Below, in pieces: positions 27,618 through 37,160 of a DNA stretch of 64,000 bases. The notes below the pieces were generated by a model that searched no databases, had not been told where the DNA came from, and saw only the letters and a program-made list of their open reading frames with translations. Both the position numbers and the translations under genes were made by a program. The stretch comes from Flavobacterium hibisci. GTDB lineage: Bacteria; Bacteroidota; Bacteroidia; Flavobacteriales; Flavobacteriaceae. The DNA lies in NCBI RefSeq assembly GCF_020026925.1, contig NZ_JAIQDW010000001.1:558001-622000 (forward strand), written 5' to 3'. The first letter of the stretch is position 1; the number at the start of each line of letters is the position of its first letter.

Positions 27618-29501
27618 TTAATTATAACCGGGATTTTGCATTGCTTGTTTTTCGTCGGGAGTAAGTGGCACTCCATTCTTAGTAGACGAATCTAAAAAGG
27701 CCTGAGGGATAGGGCGTAAACTGTGGTAATCTTTTATATTTGGAGCCGCCTCTGGATTATAAAGTTTAGTTCTTTCTACCAAAGTTTTTGTTCTGGACAA
27801 GTCTGCCCATCTGTGAAATTCACCCATTAATTCTCTTGCCTTTTCATTAAGAATGAAATGAATAAACATTAAAGGTTTAGTTGATGCTGAAGACGGATAC
27901 ATCTCTTTAGATGCTTCTGTTGTTCCTGGTGTAAATGAAGCTTCGGTTACTACCATTTCAGATACAGTACTTGAATTAACATTTGTAGGAACATTTTCTG
28001 CTATATAATAAACTGAACCTCTATCTTGCCCTGCTTTATAAGCTGCTCTGCTTCTTAATACATTCAAGTAAGTTAATGCTTTTGGATAATTATCCAATCT
28101 TCCATAGGCTTCTGCCGCAATAAGATAGGTTTCTCCAAGTCGTGCTAATATTCCGTCGCGAGTTCCCTTTGCTTCGCCAAGATTGGCTCTAAAAGGGTCA
28201 TTATACTTAGACAAAGACGGATATGTACTAAGATTATAATCAGTTGATTGATTTCCTGAATTATCAACACCGTATCTTGTTAACATCAAAGGAGCAAAAG
28301 TATTCTTGTAAGCAGCAGTAAAACGAGTATCTGTTTTACTGTTAACAATCATATTAACAGCCGGTTCTCCAATTTTAAATTTAGGTTGCCCAACTAACCC
28401 GGGAGAAGGTGCATTTGCTGCTGTCCATTTAGGGATATTAGTACTATTTACAGCAGCAATATAAGTAGTCTGGAAACTTTTGTAAAATCTTGAATCTGAT
28501 TTTCTGTCATAAATATCCAAAGCGTAATCTGTTGGTCTCAAACGTTGAAATTCTCTACCATTTTCTAAGTTTCTGGTCATACCAGGAAAATTTCTATATA
28601 TTGATAAAAAATACATATGAGTCTGATTACCATATCTTCCTTGTAATGCAACAGTATTATCAAATTGAGAAGAAAGCAAAATTTCTGATAATCTTTCATT
28701 AGGACCATTAACAGCAGTATAATTAAAAATATCTTTGTAATCTGGGGCCAAAGTTCTGGATGCAATAACCAAATCAGCATATTTTGCTGCATTTGTTAAA
28801 TCAGTAGCTTCAGTAATACCAGCATTTAACTCACTAGCTCTTGTAAGATACATTTTTGCTAAAAAGTGCTGAGCAGCAACCTTAGTAATACGACCGACCT
28901 GTGTAGCAGTAACTGGCAATAAACTCTCTGATTTTAAGAAATCTGATTCAATTTGTTTAAAAACTTCTGCAGTAGTAGCTCTTGGAAATTCTGAAACATC
29001 ACTTCTGATAGGAACTAAACTAATCGGAACAGCACCAAATTGCTCCACTAATTTAAAATAATTGAATGCACGCAAAAAGTAAACCTCTCCTAATCTGGTA
29101 TCTTTTAACGCTTTGTTAGAATCTGGCAATACTGTCGGTATTTTAGTGATACCAATATTAGCCAAATTAATTTGAGCATACATATTGTCCCAAAAAGCCT
29201 TTAAGTTAGCCGTTTCTGTTGATGCTAAAATCGAACTATAAGTATTCCATTGCACAAAATCAGTTCCTCCTCCATTAGTAAAAGAATCTGTTCCGTAATC
29301 CGTCATTGCGTATGACCACTCATAATTATGATGGAATCGCAATCCTTCATAACCTCCATTCACTAACTCTTCGATACCTGCCGGTGAGTCGTAACGCTGT
29401 TGCGTTAGAGTAGCTACCATGTCTTCTTCAAGAAAATTGTCATTACAGGAAAATAAAAAACCTGCAGAAACTGACAATAATATTATTAATGATTTTTTCA
29501 T
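27618..29501 (-). CDS. SusD/RagB family glycan-binding lipoprotein (pair 2)
   Basis: The 627-residue protein has a lipoprotein signal with lipobox GFLFSC (Cys19) followed by NDNFLEED. SusD-family blocks are [50 protein letters not shown], and [21 protein letters not shown], with the end LRPIPQ and NPGYN. It partners SusC2, whose stop lies 28 bp upstream. It resembles SusD1 throughout but is clearly divergent, so the two may prefer different oligosaccharides. A strong terminator follows at 27573-27594. Confidence 0.95.
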   Translation of the reverse strand: MKKSLIILLSVSAGFLFSCNDNFLEEDMVATLTQQRYDSPAGIEELVNGGYEGLRFHHNYEWSYAMTDYGTDSFTNGGGTDFVQWNTYSSILASTETANLKAFWDNMYAQINLANIGITKIPTVLPDSNKALKDTRLGEVYFLRAFNYFKLVEQFGAVPISLVPIRSDVSEFPRATTAEVFKQIESDFLKSESLLPVTATQVGRITKVAAQHFLAKMYLTRASELNAGITEATDLTNAAKYADLVIASRTLAPDYKDIFNYTAVNGPNERLSEILLSSQFDNTVALQGRYGNQTHMYFLSIYRNFPGMTRNLENGREFQRLRPTDYALDIYDRKSDSRFYKSFQTTYIAAVNSTNIPKWTAANAPSPGLVGQPKFKIGEPAVNMIVNSKTDTRFTAAYKNTFAPLMLTRYGVDNSGNQSTDYNLSTYPSLSKYNDPFRANLGEAKGTRDGILARLGETYLIAAEAYGRLDNYPKALTYLNVLRSRAAYKAGQDRGSVYYIAENVPTNVNSSTVSEMVVTEASFTPGTTEASKEMYPSSASTKPLMFIHFILNEKARELMGEFHRWADLSRTKTLVERTKLYNPEAAPNIKDYHSLRPIPQAFLDSSTKNGVPLTPDEKQAMQNPGYN

Positions 29502-29529
29502 TTGAGTAAATTTAAATATTATTTATTTT

Positions 29530-32500
29530 TTAAAAAGCAGCATTAAGACCTAATACAAAACTTCTCGTTGTTACAGAGGATGCACCGCCTCCAGAAGCAT
29601 AACTAGAGTCAGCATCTAAGAAACTTGTTTTAGAATACAAAAATGGATTTACAAGCTGTGTATATAATTTCAAATTGGTCATCCCAATTTTTCCAATAAC
29701 ATCTTTTGGCAAATTATAACCCAATGAAACATATCTAAGTTTAACAAATGATCCGTCTTGATAGTTCATAGCACTATAATGTATAGGTTGTCCTCCGTTG
29801 TTATAATTTGCTGCAGGATATTCGTTAGTAGGATTATTTGGTGTCCAATAATCTACTTTTCTATGTACAAATTGCCCTTGCATATCTACAGCACCACCCG
29901 CTACAGTTTGTCCCCATCTTGAATAAATAAAAGCAGACAATTCAAAATTTTTGTAATTAAAAGTATTTATAAATCCTGCAGTCCAATCCGGATCTGTATG
30001 TCCAATGATTTGTCTATCATTGTTAGCATCAATTCTTCCATCATTATTTACATCTTCAACACGAATATCCCCTGCCTTATATGTACCTCCATTACTATTA
30101 AATACTGCCATTTCTGCTGCATCCTCATTTTGCCAGATACCGATTTTTTTATAATCATAATATACAGATATTGGCTGTCCAATAAACCAATTATTAACAA
30201 TATCATCAGCCTTACCTACTAATGAAACTATTTCTGTTCTATTTTGGCTAAATGTAAAATCTGAAGTCCATTTAAAATCTTTTGCTTCAATATTCACAGT
30301 TGACAGTTGAACTTCAATACCCTTATTTTGAGTTTCCCCTGCATTTATAGTAATTTTACCATATCCCGTTACAGAGTTAGGAGCTTTATCTAATAAAATA
30401 TCAGAAGTGTTTGCCACATAATAATCAATAGATCCAGTTACACGATTGTTAAAAAATCCAAAATCCAAACCAAAATTGATTGTTTTTGTTTTTTCCCATC
30501 CCAATGCCGGATTAGGTATCGATCCTCTGCTATCTTCTGAATTTTTAGGATCTCCAGTTACATATCCTTTTGAAGGTACATTACCAAAAATATAAGGCAC
30601 TGAAACCAATGCACCTGCTGTACCATAAGCATCAACAGTTTGATTACCTACTGTTCCTATACCTGCACGAAATTTAAACTGCTGTATCCAACTAATATCT
30701 TTAAGAAATTCTTCTTCACTAATTTTCCAACCTAATGAAGCAGATGGAAAGAAATCCCACTTATTTCCATCACTCAAAACCGAGGCGCCATCCGATCTTC
30801 CTGTAACAGTTAATAAATATTTATTTGCATAAGAATAATTAAATCTCGCCATATAGGATGCAAGTGTTTTCTTTACATAGCCAGACCCCCAACCATCTAA
30901 AGCTCCTCTGTTTGTGGATCCTAAATTATGCCACAATTGACTATCATAAGGCAAATCGGTAGCCGTCATTGTAGAAGTTTCTGTTTTGTTCATGGAAGAA
31001 CTTTGCAATAAGGTAACACCCAATGTATGTTTACCATTAAATGTTTTATCATAATATAATAAATTTTCAAAAGTCCAAGAAACATCTTCCCTATTATCCA
31101 ATTTCGCATAATTGGTAGACGTAGCAGTTCCTCCTCTTAAACTAGATGTCGCATATTGATATTGTCCAACTGTGTAATTTCTAATATCAGGACCAAAAAT
31201 AGATTTGAATCGCAAACCTTTAGCAAGTCTAATATCTGCAAAAAAGCTTCCAAACATTCTTGCTGTAGTTCGCTCATTTATTACTAAATCTTTATCTCTA
31301 ATAGGATTAACAACATTTACACTTCCTCCTGGATTAAAAATATAATTACCATCAGCATCATAAGGCTCAGCAAAAGGATATTGAGATCGGGCAGCTCCGT
31401 ATAATTGTGCAGAACCTCTTGAACCACTACCGGCATATCCGTAATTTTGAATACTGTAGTTTGTATTAACAGTAGCTCCAAAAGTTAACCATTGGGAAGC
31501 TTTAAGTTCCACTCCTAATAAAGCTGTGTAGCGTCTAAAATCCTGACCTGCAATTGAACCCGTTTGATCCAAAATTCCAAGAGATGCATAAGTTTTTACC
31601 TTGTCAGTACCCATGCTAAGACTAAGGTTATTATTACGAACGATTCCTGTTTGTAAAATAGAAGATGTCCAATCTGTTGTTGGAATTTTACTGCCATCAT
31701 AAACAGGAATACCATTTTCAATAACTGGCACACGATTAGCCTTATCGACCCAGGTATATCCCGCTGCAATGTTTTCCCAAGCAGTTTTATCTGTTCCAAA
31801 ATATTGAAAATCTTTCGCCGGATCAGCGTAATTCATTGTAACACCACTACCGTCTTTATACAAGCCTGCATAGCGCAATGCATCTCTTCTATATTCTGCG
31901 TATTCACCAGCATCATAATAATCAGCCAAATCAGTTAACTTCTCCATAGTCAAAGTTGATTCAAAGCTAATTTGAGCCTTTCCAGCTTTTCCTTTTTTAG
32001 TTGTTATCAAAACAACTCCATTGGATCCCCTAGAACCATAAATAGCTGTTGAAGAAGCATCTTTCAATACTTCCATAGATTCAATATCGCTTGAATTAAA
32101 CATTTCGATACCTCCAGATTGTAATGGAACACCGTCCACAACATACAAAGGACCATTTTGTCCACTAATGGATCTATTTCCTCTAATTCTGATTGAGCCA
32201 ACTTCGCCTGGCCTTGAATTAGACGTAATATCTACTCCAGCAATTTTTCCTTGTGCGCCCTGTAAAATGTTTTGTACTGGACTTGAATTCAATTTCGCAG
32301 CATTTATACTTCCAATTGCTCCTGTAACATCTGATTTCTTTTGGGTTCCATAACCAACCACAACTATCTCATTAAGCTGGGCTGCTTCTTCTACCAATTT
32401 TACATTGATCTCAGAATTCTGAGCAACTGTTACCTCTACCGTTTTTGAGCCAGTAGAAGAAAAAACCAACACTTGCCCCGGAGCGGCACTTATAGAGTAC

Positions 32501-32682
32501 TTACCATCAAAGTCAGTACTGTTACCCGTCTTAGTGCCTTTAATGATTACATTCGCACCTGGTATTGGCAATCCTGAAGCATCAGTGATTGTTCCTTTAA
32601 CCACTTTGTTCTGCGCATAACCAGATGTATGCAGTAATGCAAACACGGCTAAAAGCAGCAAAAGACTAAATTTGTTTTTCAT
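29530..32682 (-). CDS. SusC/RagA family TonB-dependent outer-membrane transporter (pair 2)
   Basis: The 1050-residue protein has a signal peptide ending SGYAQ. The order is a carboxypeptidase-D-like domain (VVKGTITDASGLPIPGANV), the EIVVVGYG segment, a plug (LYVVDGVPLQSGG, VLKDASSTAIYGSRGSNGV) and a barrel ending RSFVLGLNAAF. It imports the oligosaccharide captured by SusD2. There is no STN signalling domain. Its first 80 residues are very like those of SusC1, which points to a tandem duplication. It is driven by the CAGGAT operator at 32718-32762 and so belongs to the same regulon as the lyase and glycosidases, unlike SusC1. Confidence 0.95.
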   Translation of the reverse strand: MKNKFSLLLLLAVFALLHTSGYAQNKVVKGTITDASGLPIPGANVIIKGTKTGNSTDFDGKYSISAAPGQVLVFSSTGSKTVEVTVAQNSEINVKLVEEAAQLNEIVVVGYGTQKKSDVTGAIGSINAAKLNSSPVQNILQGAQGKIAGVDITSNSRPGEVGSIRIRGNRSISGQNGPLYVVDGVPLQSGGIEMFNSSDIESMEVLKDASSTAIYGSRGSNGVVLITTKKGKAGKAQISFESTLTMEKLTDLADYYDAGEYAEYRRDALRYAGLYKDGSGVTMNYADPAKDFQYFGTDKTAWENIAAGYTWVDKANRVPVIENGIPVYDGSKIPTTDWTSSILQTGIVRNNNLSLSMGTDKVKTYASLGILDQTGSIAGQDFRRYTALLGVELKASQWLTFGATVNTNYSIQNYGYAGSGSRGSAQLYGAARSQYPFAEPYDADGNYIFNPGGSVNVVNPIRDKDLVINERTTARMFGSFFADIRLAKGLRFKSIFGPDIRNYTVGQYQYATSSLRGGTATSTNYAKLDNREDVSWTFENLLYYDKTFNGKHTLGVTLLQSSSMNKTETSTMTATDLPYDSQLWHNLGSTNRGALDGWGSGYVKKTLASYMARFNYSYANKYLLTVTGRSDGASVLSDGNKWDFFPSASLGWKISEEEFLKDISWIQQFKFRAGIGTVGNQTVDAYGTAGALVSVPYIFGNVPSKGYVTGDPKNSEDSRGSIPNPALGWEKTKTINFGLDFGFFNNRVTGSIDYYVANTSDILLDKAPNSVTGYGKITINAGETQNKGIEVQLSTVNIEAKDFKWTSDFTFSQNRTEIVSLVGKADDIVNNWFIGQPISVYYDYKKIGIWQNEDAAEMAVFNSNGGTYKAGDIRVEDVNNDGRIDANNDRQIIGHTDPDWTAGFINTFNYKNFELSAFIYSRWGQTVAGGAVDMQGQFVHRKVDYWTPNNPTNEYPAANYNNGGQPIHYSAMNYQDGSFVKLRYVSLGYNLPKDVIGKIGMTNLKLYTQLVNPFLYSKTSFLDADSSYASGGGASSVTTRSFVLGLNAAF

Positions 32683-32717
32683 AAAAATTATTTTTGGTTA
32701 ATTTAAATTAGTTTAAC

Positions 32718-32762
32718 CAAATGTATCCAGAAGTACTTCCGACAGCATCCTGTAGTATCCTG
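32718..32762 (-). promoter_or_regulatory. PUL operator and -7 box for SusC2-SusD2
   Basis: Minus strand: CAGGAT-N4-CAGGAT (32762-32747), 21 bp, then the perfect -7 box TACATTTG (32725-32718). Both half-sites are exact. Confidence 0.85.
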
Positions 32763-32986
32763 TTAGTTATCAGTAAATTATGTTTTATATTTAATTTTTA
32801 TTTAACAAAAAAAACGATAATCCACTGATTAACAACGTAAAAGCGCAGTATGTTCCTGCAAATAGTCAATTTAAAATTTAAGCTATTTATTTTTTATGTA
32901 TTTATACATTTTTACTTAAAAAAATAATAAATCAAAAAAAATATACTTTATTAATTTATCCTTAATTTATTATCAATAATTAACAA

Positions 32987-33031
32987 CAGGATGCAACAGG
33001 ATAGCAATTTGATAATAACTCTTTATTTTTA
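32987..33031 (+). promoter_or_regulatory. PUL operator and -7 box for GH106 operon
   Basis: CAGGAT-N4-CAGGAT at 32987-33002, 21 bp, then TATTTTTA at 33024-33031. It resembles the GH2 promoter at 6095-6139 even in the flanks (CAAT and TTGATAA between operator and -7 box). Confidence 0.83.
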
Positions 33032-33103
33032 CTCATTTGGTATTTCACAATTGTCTGTATATACTTAACATAAATATTTTTTTTTAAACGCTACATATAC
33101 ATA

Positions 33104-35905
33104 ATGAAACATACGAAAACCCTGCTTGCCTTTTTATCTGTTTTTTGTTTTGCTCTTAATTCATTTTCCCAAAAGTCATATAAATCTCCCTGGCCAGAAA
33201 CTAGTAGCATAAATCAGCCTTGGACACGTTGGTGGTGGATGGGAAGTGCCGTAGACAAACCTAACTTAAAAAAGAGCCTGGTCGATTTTCATAAAGCCGG
33301 AATTGGCGGTGTCGAAATTACCCCTATATATGGCGTAAAAGGAGAAGAAAACAATTTCATCGATTACCTGTCTCCAAAATGGATGGAAATGCTTGATTAT
33401 ACTATTCATGTTTCAGACAGTCTTCATATGCAGGTTGATATGGTTTTAGGAACCGGATGGCCTTACGGAGGTTCTCACGTTACCCTGCCTCACGCAGCCA
33501 CAAAACTGATTGTCGAAAAATATCAGCTAAAAAAGAATGAAACAATAGATCGCTCTATTAAACTTGAAGATACTAAGGAAAAAACTCCGGCTGAACTTTT
33601 ATATGTAGCTGCATACGGCAGCGATGGAAGTTATGTTAATCTAACAGATCAGTTGAAAAATAAAAATTCAAAACTAAATGATAAAGGTATTGATGGAACT
33701 TCTGTAACCTTAGCTAACAATTCGGACCCAAACAAATTAAAATGGAAAGCCAAAAAAACAGATTACACTATTTATTCTGTTTTTAGCGGCAAAACCGGCC
33801 AAAAGGTAAAAAGAGCAGCTCCGGGAGGAAGTGGCTATACTCTGGATCATTATTCTAAAGAAGCTTTAAACGCTTATGTAGTGCCTTTTAACAATGCTTT
33901 GAAAGGACGCGAGGGAAAAATCAGGGCTATTTTTAATGACAGCTATGAAGTTTACGGAACTGATTTTACCCCAAATTTTTTCGAAGAATTCCAAAAACGA
34001 AGAGGATATGATCTTAAAAAACAATTGCCTCTAATATTGAGTGAAACTGATAACGAAATAGCAAACCGAATAAGAAGTGATTACCGTCAAACCATAGCCG
34101 ACTTATTACTGAATAATTTTGATAAGCCGTGGACGCAATGGGCGAATTCAAAAAACTTCAGGACCAAACTTCAGGCACACGGATCTCCTGGGAATTTAAT
34201 TGATTTATATGCTTCTGCGGATATTCCTGAATGTGAAACTTTTGGATCAATGCCCTTTGATATTCCGGGTTTCAGACGCGAAAAAGAAGATATTCGTGAA
34301 GGTGATGCTGATCCGGTAATGCTTAAATTCTCTTCATCAGCAGCACATATTTCAGGGAAAAATCTGGTTTCATCTGAAACTTTCACGTGGTTAAGAGAAC
34401 ATTTTAAAACCGCCTTATCACAATGCAAACCAGAAGCTGAAGATTTAATGCTAAATGGTGTCAATCATATTTTTCTTCATGGCTCTACTTATTCGCCAGA
34501 AAGAGCTGCGTGGCCAGGATGGAAATTTTATGCTTCTGTAAATTTTAATTCAAATAATAACATTTGGGAGGACGCTCCTTCCCTGTTTTCCTATATTTCA
34601 AACTGCCAGTCCATGCTGCAGCAAGGAAAATCAGACAATGAAATTTTACTTTACTGGCCTATTTTTGACATCTGGGACCAATATCATAAAGGGACTTTAT
34701 TCTTTCAGTTCAAAATACATTCTTTAGATGAATGGCTGCACGGAACTGCTTTTTACAACACAACAAAGGAGTTAATGCAAAAAGGCTACGGAGTCGATTT
34801 TATTTCAGATAATTTTATTGCCGAAGCTAAAGTCGTAAATGGTAATATCGTTCTTCCAGGTGGTACTTTTAAATCATTAATTGTTCCGTCCTGCAAAAAA
34901 ATGCCTCTGGCCACTCTGCAAAAGCTGATTGAATTACAAAAAGCCGGTGGTAAAGTAATTTTTCAGGGCTTACCTGAATCTCTTCCCGGTTTTAATGATT
35001 ATAAAAATCAGGAGACAAAACTTCAGTCTGTTCTGGCTGAAAACAAAGAAGCTGTAAAACCTGTTTCGAATATTTTTGAAACGTTAGAAAAGGCTGAGAT
35101 ATATCCTGAAGCACTTGTAAATACAGGTCTAAAATTCATTAGGAGAAATATTGACGGCGAAAAAATATATTATCTGGTCAATCATACTCCAAAAACGATC
35201 GATGGTTTTATTCCACTAGAAATTGGCAATAAAGAAGTATTCATTTTGGATCCGTTAAACAGAAACTTCGGAAATGCAGTCGTTCAGAAAACAGCAAAAA
35301 ACACTTTGGTAAAAATCAAAATAGAGCCGGGACAATCATACTTCCTGAAAACTGAAAATACTGCTTCGCAAAAAAAATGGAACTATTACGAGCCAACCGC
35401 TGATCCAATTGCATTAAAAGGAAACTGGAAAATTAATTTTGATAAAGGCGGACCAATATTACCTCCAAGTGCTACGATTTCGAATTTGGAATCATGGACA
35501 AAACTTGGTTCGGAAGCCGAAGCATTTTCTGGATCGGCAACCTACTCACTTGAATTTGAAAATCCAAATACTAAAACAGAAACATGGAGTTTAAATTTAG
35601 GCGATGTCCGCGAAAGCGCCAAAATCTGGTTAAATGATGAATTTATTGGAACGGCCTGGTCAGTCCCTTATAAATTAAATATCGGAAAATTAAAACCCGG
35701 AAAAAACACTCTGAAAATTCAGGTCACAAATCTTTCTGCAAACCGAATTCGGGACAAAGAATTAAAAGGCGAAGAATGGAAAATTTTCTATGAAATCAAT
35801 ATGGTAGACAAAGACTATAAAAAATTCGATGCCACAAAATGGAACCCAATGCCTTCCGGATTATTAGGTCCCGTTACGATCACAGCTTTAAAGAAACAAA
35901 ATTAA
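33104..35905 (+). CDS. GH106 alpha-L-rhamnosidase
   Basis: The 933-residue protein has a signal peptide ending SFSQ. The GH106 start is clear: PWTRWWWMGSAVDKPNL, then HKAGIGGVEITPIYGV and VLGTGWPYGGSHV. The central barrel has FNDSYEVYG, and SPERAAWPGWKFYASVNF is also typical. The last 150 residues form a GH2-like jelly roll (SLNLGDVRESAKIWLND, GTAWSVPYKLNIG). It removes terminal alpha-L-rhamnose from rhamnogalacturonan oligomers in the periplasm. It opens a rightward operon GH106-GH105-GH2-esterase/GH43 (33104-41919). The gap to GH105 is 19 bp. Confidence 0.93.
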   Translation: MKHTKTLLAFLSVFCFALNSFSQKSYKSPWPETSSINQPWTRWWWMGSAVDKPNLKKSLVDFHKAGIGGVEITPIYGVKGEENNFIDYLSPKWMEMLDYTIHVSDSLHMQVDMVLGTGWPYGGSHVTLPHAATKLIVEKYQLKKNETIDRSIKLEDTKEKTPAELLYVAAYGSDGSYVNLTDQLKNKNSKLNDKGIDGTSVTLANNSDPNKLKWKAKKTDYTIYSVFSGKTGQKVKRAAPGGSGYTLDHYSKEALNAYVVPFNNALKGREGKIRAIFNDSYEVYGTDFTPNFFEEFQKRRGYDLKKQLPLILSETDNEIANRIRSDYRQTIADLLLNNFDKPWTQWANSKNFRTKLQAHGSPGNLIDLYASADIPECETFGSMPFDIPGFRREKEDIREGDADPVMLKFSSSAAHISGKNLVSSETFTWLREHFKTALSQCKPEAEDLMLNGVNHIFLHGSTYSPERAAWPGWKFYASVNFNSNNNIWEDAPSLFSYISNCQSMLQQGKSDNEILLYWPIFDIWDQYHKGTLFFQFKIHSLDEWLHGTAFYNTTKELMQKGYGVDFISDNFIAEAKVVNGNIVLPGGTFKSLIVPSCKKMPLATLQKLIELQKAGGKVIFQGLPESLPGFNDYKNQETKLQSVLAENKEAVKPVSNIFETLEKAEIYPEALVNTGLKFIRRNIDGEKIYYLVNHTPKTIDGFIPLEIGNKEVFILDPLNRNFGNAVVQKTAKNTLVKIKIEPGQSYFLKTENTASQKKWNYYEPTADPIALKGNWKINFDKGGPILPPSATISNLESWTKLGSEAEAFSGSATYSLEFENPNTKTETWSLNLGDVRESAKIWLNDEFIGTAWSVPYKLNIGKLKPGKNTLKIQVTNLSANRIRDKELKGEEWKIFYEINMVDKDYKKFDATKWNPMPSGLLGPVTITALKKQN

Positions 35906-35924
35906 TTCCTATAAAGATAGAAAA

Positions 35925-37049
35925 ATGAGAAAATTACTTTTATTGTTTGTACTATGTCTTTCATATACGAACACTACAAACGCGCAGCAGCCATTTGATA
36001 AAAAATTAGTATTAAAGCAAATGATTCTGGCGAATGATTATTTCATGCAAAAATGGCCGGAAACTGGTAAAACAATCATTACCAATAAAGAACGTCCAAG
36101 TAATATCTGGACACGTGGCGTTTATTATGAAGGATTAATGGCGTTACATGAAATTTTCCCTAAAGAAGCCTATTACAAATATGCATACGACTGGTCAGAA
36201 TTTCACAAATGGGGTTTTAATGGCGGAAACGTAACCCGTAATGCAGACAATTACTGTGCAGCCCAAACATATATTGATTTATACAATTTAGAACCGGATG
36301 CTAAAAAACTAAAAAACACCAAAGCAAATATAAACATGCTATTGAACACGCCTCAACTGGACGACTGGTCATGGATTGATGCTATTCAAATGGGAATGCC
36401 GGTTTTTGCAAAATTGGGTGTTTTAGAGAAAGACAACCGATACTTCGAAAAAATGTATCAGATGTACATGTATTCAAGAAACAAACACGGTGATAACGGT
36501 CTTTTTAACCCAAAAGACGGTTTGTGGTGGCGTGATGCCGATTTTGATCCTCCTTACAAAGAACCAAATGGTGAAGATTGTTACTGGAGCCGCGGAAATG
36601 GCTGGGTAATTGGTGCTTTGGCAAAAGTATTGACTATAATTCCAAAAAATGCGCCTCACAGAGATCAGTATGTAAAAGATTTAAAAGCAATGGCAGCAGC
36701 TTTAGTTCCAATTCAAAGACCTGACGGATTCTGGAACGTGAGTTTACATGATCCTACCAATTTTGGCGAAAAAGAAACTTCAGGAACTGCTTTATTTGTT
36801 TACGGAATGGCTTACGGAATAAACAGCGGAATTTTAAAAAAAGAAACGTATTTGCCTGTAATCGAAAAAGCATGGAACGCCATAACCAAAGATGCTTTGC
36901 ATGATACCGGGTTTTTAGGCTACCTGCAATCTACAGGAAAAGAGCCAAAAGACGGGCAGCCGTTATCTTACGATAAAATACCTGATTTTGAAGATTACGG
37001 ATTAGGTTGTTTTTTACTGGCCGGATCAGAAATTTATAAGATGAAATAA
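35925..37049 (+). CDS. GH105 unsaturated rhamnogalacturonyl hydrolase (second copy)
   Basis: The 374-residue protein has a signal peptide ending TTNAQ. It has the compact YteR-type alpha/alpha barrel: NIWTRGVYYEGLMALHE, WGFNGGN, the catalytic-Asp segment DDWSWIDAIQMGMPVFA (Asp152), CYWSRGNGWVIGAL, then GFLGYLQSTG and GLGCFLLAGSEIYK. It hydrolyses the unsaturated galacturonic acid left by PL11. It differs considerably from the GH105 at 10840-12192, which has a longer N-terminus. It is the second gene of the GH106 operon, with a GC-rich repeat between it and the next gene. Confidence 0.93.
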   Translation: MRKLLLLFVLCLSYTNTTNAQQPFDKKLVLKQMILANDYFMQKWPETGKTIITNKERPSNIWTRGVYYEGLMALHEIFPKEAYYKYAYDWSEFHKWGFNGGNVTRNADNYCAAQTYIDLYNLEPDAKKLKNTKANINMLLNTPQLDDWSWIDAIQMGMPVFAKLGVLEKDNRYFEKMYQMYMYSRNKHGDNGLFNPKDGLWWRDADFDPPYKEPNGEDCYWSRGNGWVIGALAKVLTIIPKNAPHRDQYVKDLKAMAAALVPIQRPDGFWNVSLHDPTNFGEKETSGTALFVYGMAYGINSGILKKETYLPVIEKAWNAITKDALHDTGFLGYLQSTGKEPKDGQPLSYDKIPDFEDYGLGCFLLAGSEIYKMK

Positions 37050-37050
37050 T

Positions 37051-37142
37051 GTGGGCGTGCCCCTCCCGAAAAGGTCGGGTCGGGCTGTACGCTCCCGCTT
37101 CCCGATGAAAAATCGGGAGAGCTCCACTTCCATCCCTCACGC
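37051..37142. repeat. GC-rich palindromic intergenic repeat
   Basis: About 92 bp with much higher GC than its surroundings. It contains GGTCGGGTCGGGCTGTACGC, an inverted pair TCCCGATGAAAAATCGGGA and GAGCTCCACTTCC. It fills the gap between GH105 and GH2 inside one operon. From memory, near-identical elements are scattered in Flavobacterium genomes. A shorter, different element lies at 62641-62676. Confidence 0.6.
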
Positions 37143-37160
37143 AACTAACCAACAACCACC

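Larger units (their letters stand above)
32683..33103. other. 421-bp divergent control region between SusC2 and GH106
   Basis: Two divergent copies of the PUL promoter module (32718-32762 leftward, 32987-33031 rightward) are separated by about 220 bp of very AT-rich DNA. I see no gene in that stretch. Confidence 0.7.

Noticed and set aside
24074..32682. Sigma/anti-sigma control of the SusC genes
   Set aside because: Neither SusC has the N-terminal STN domain and no ECF sigma or anti-sigma gene is nearby.
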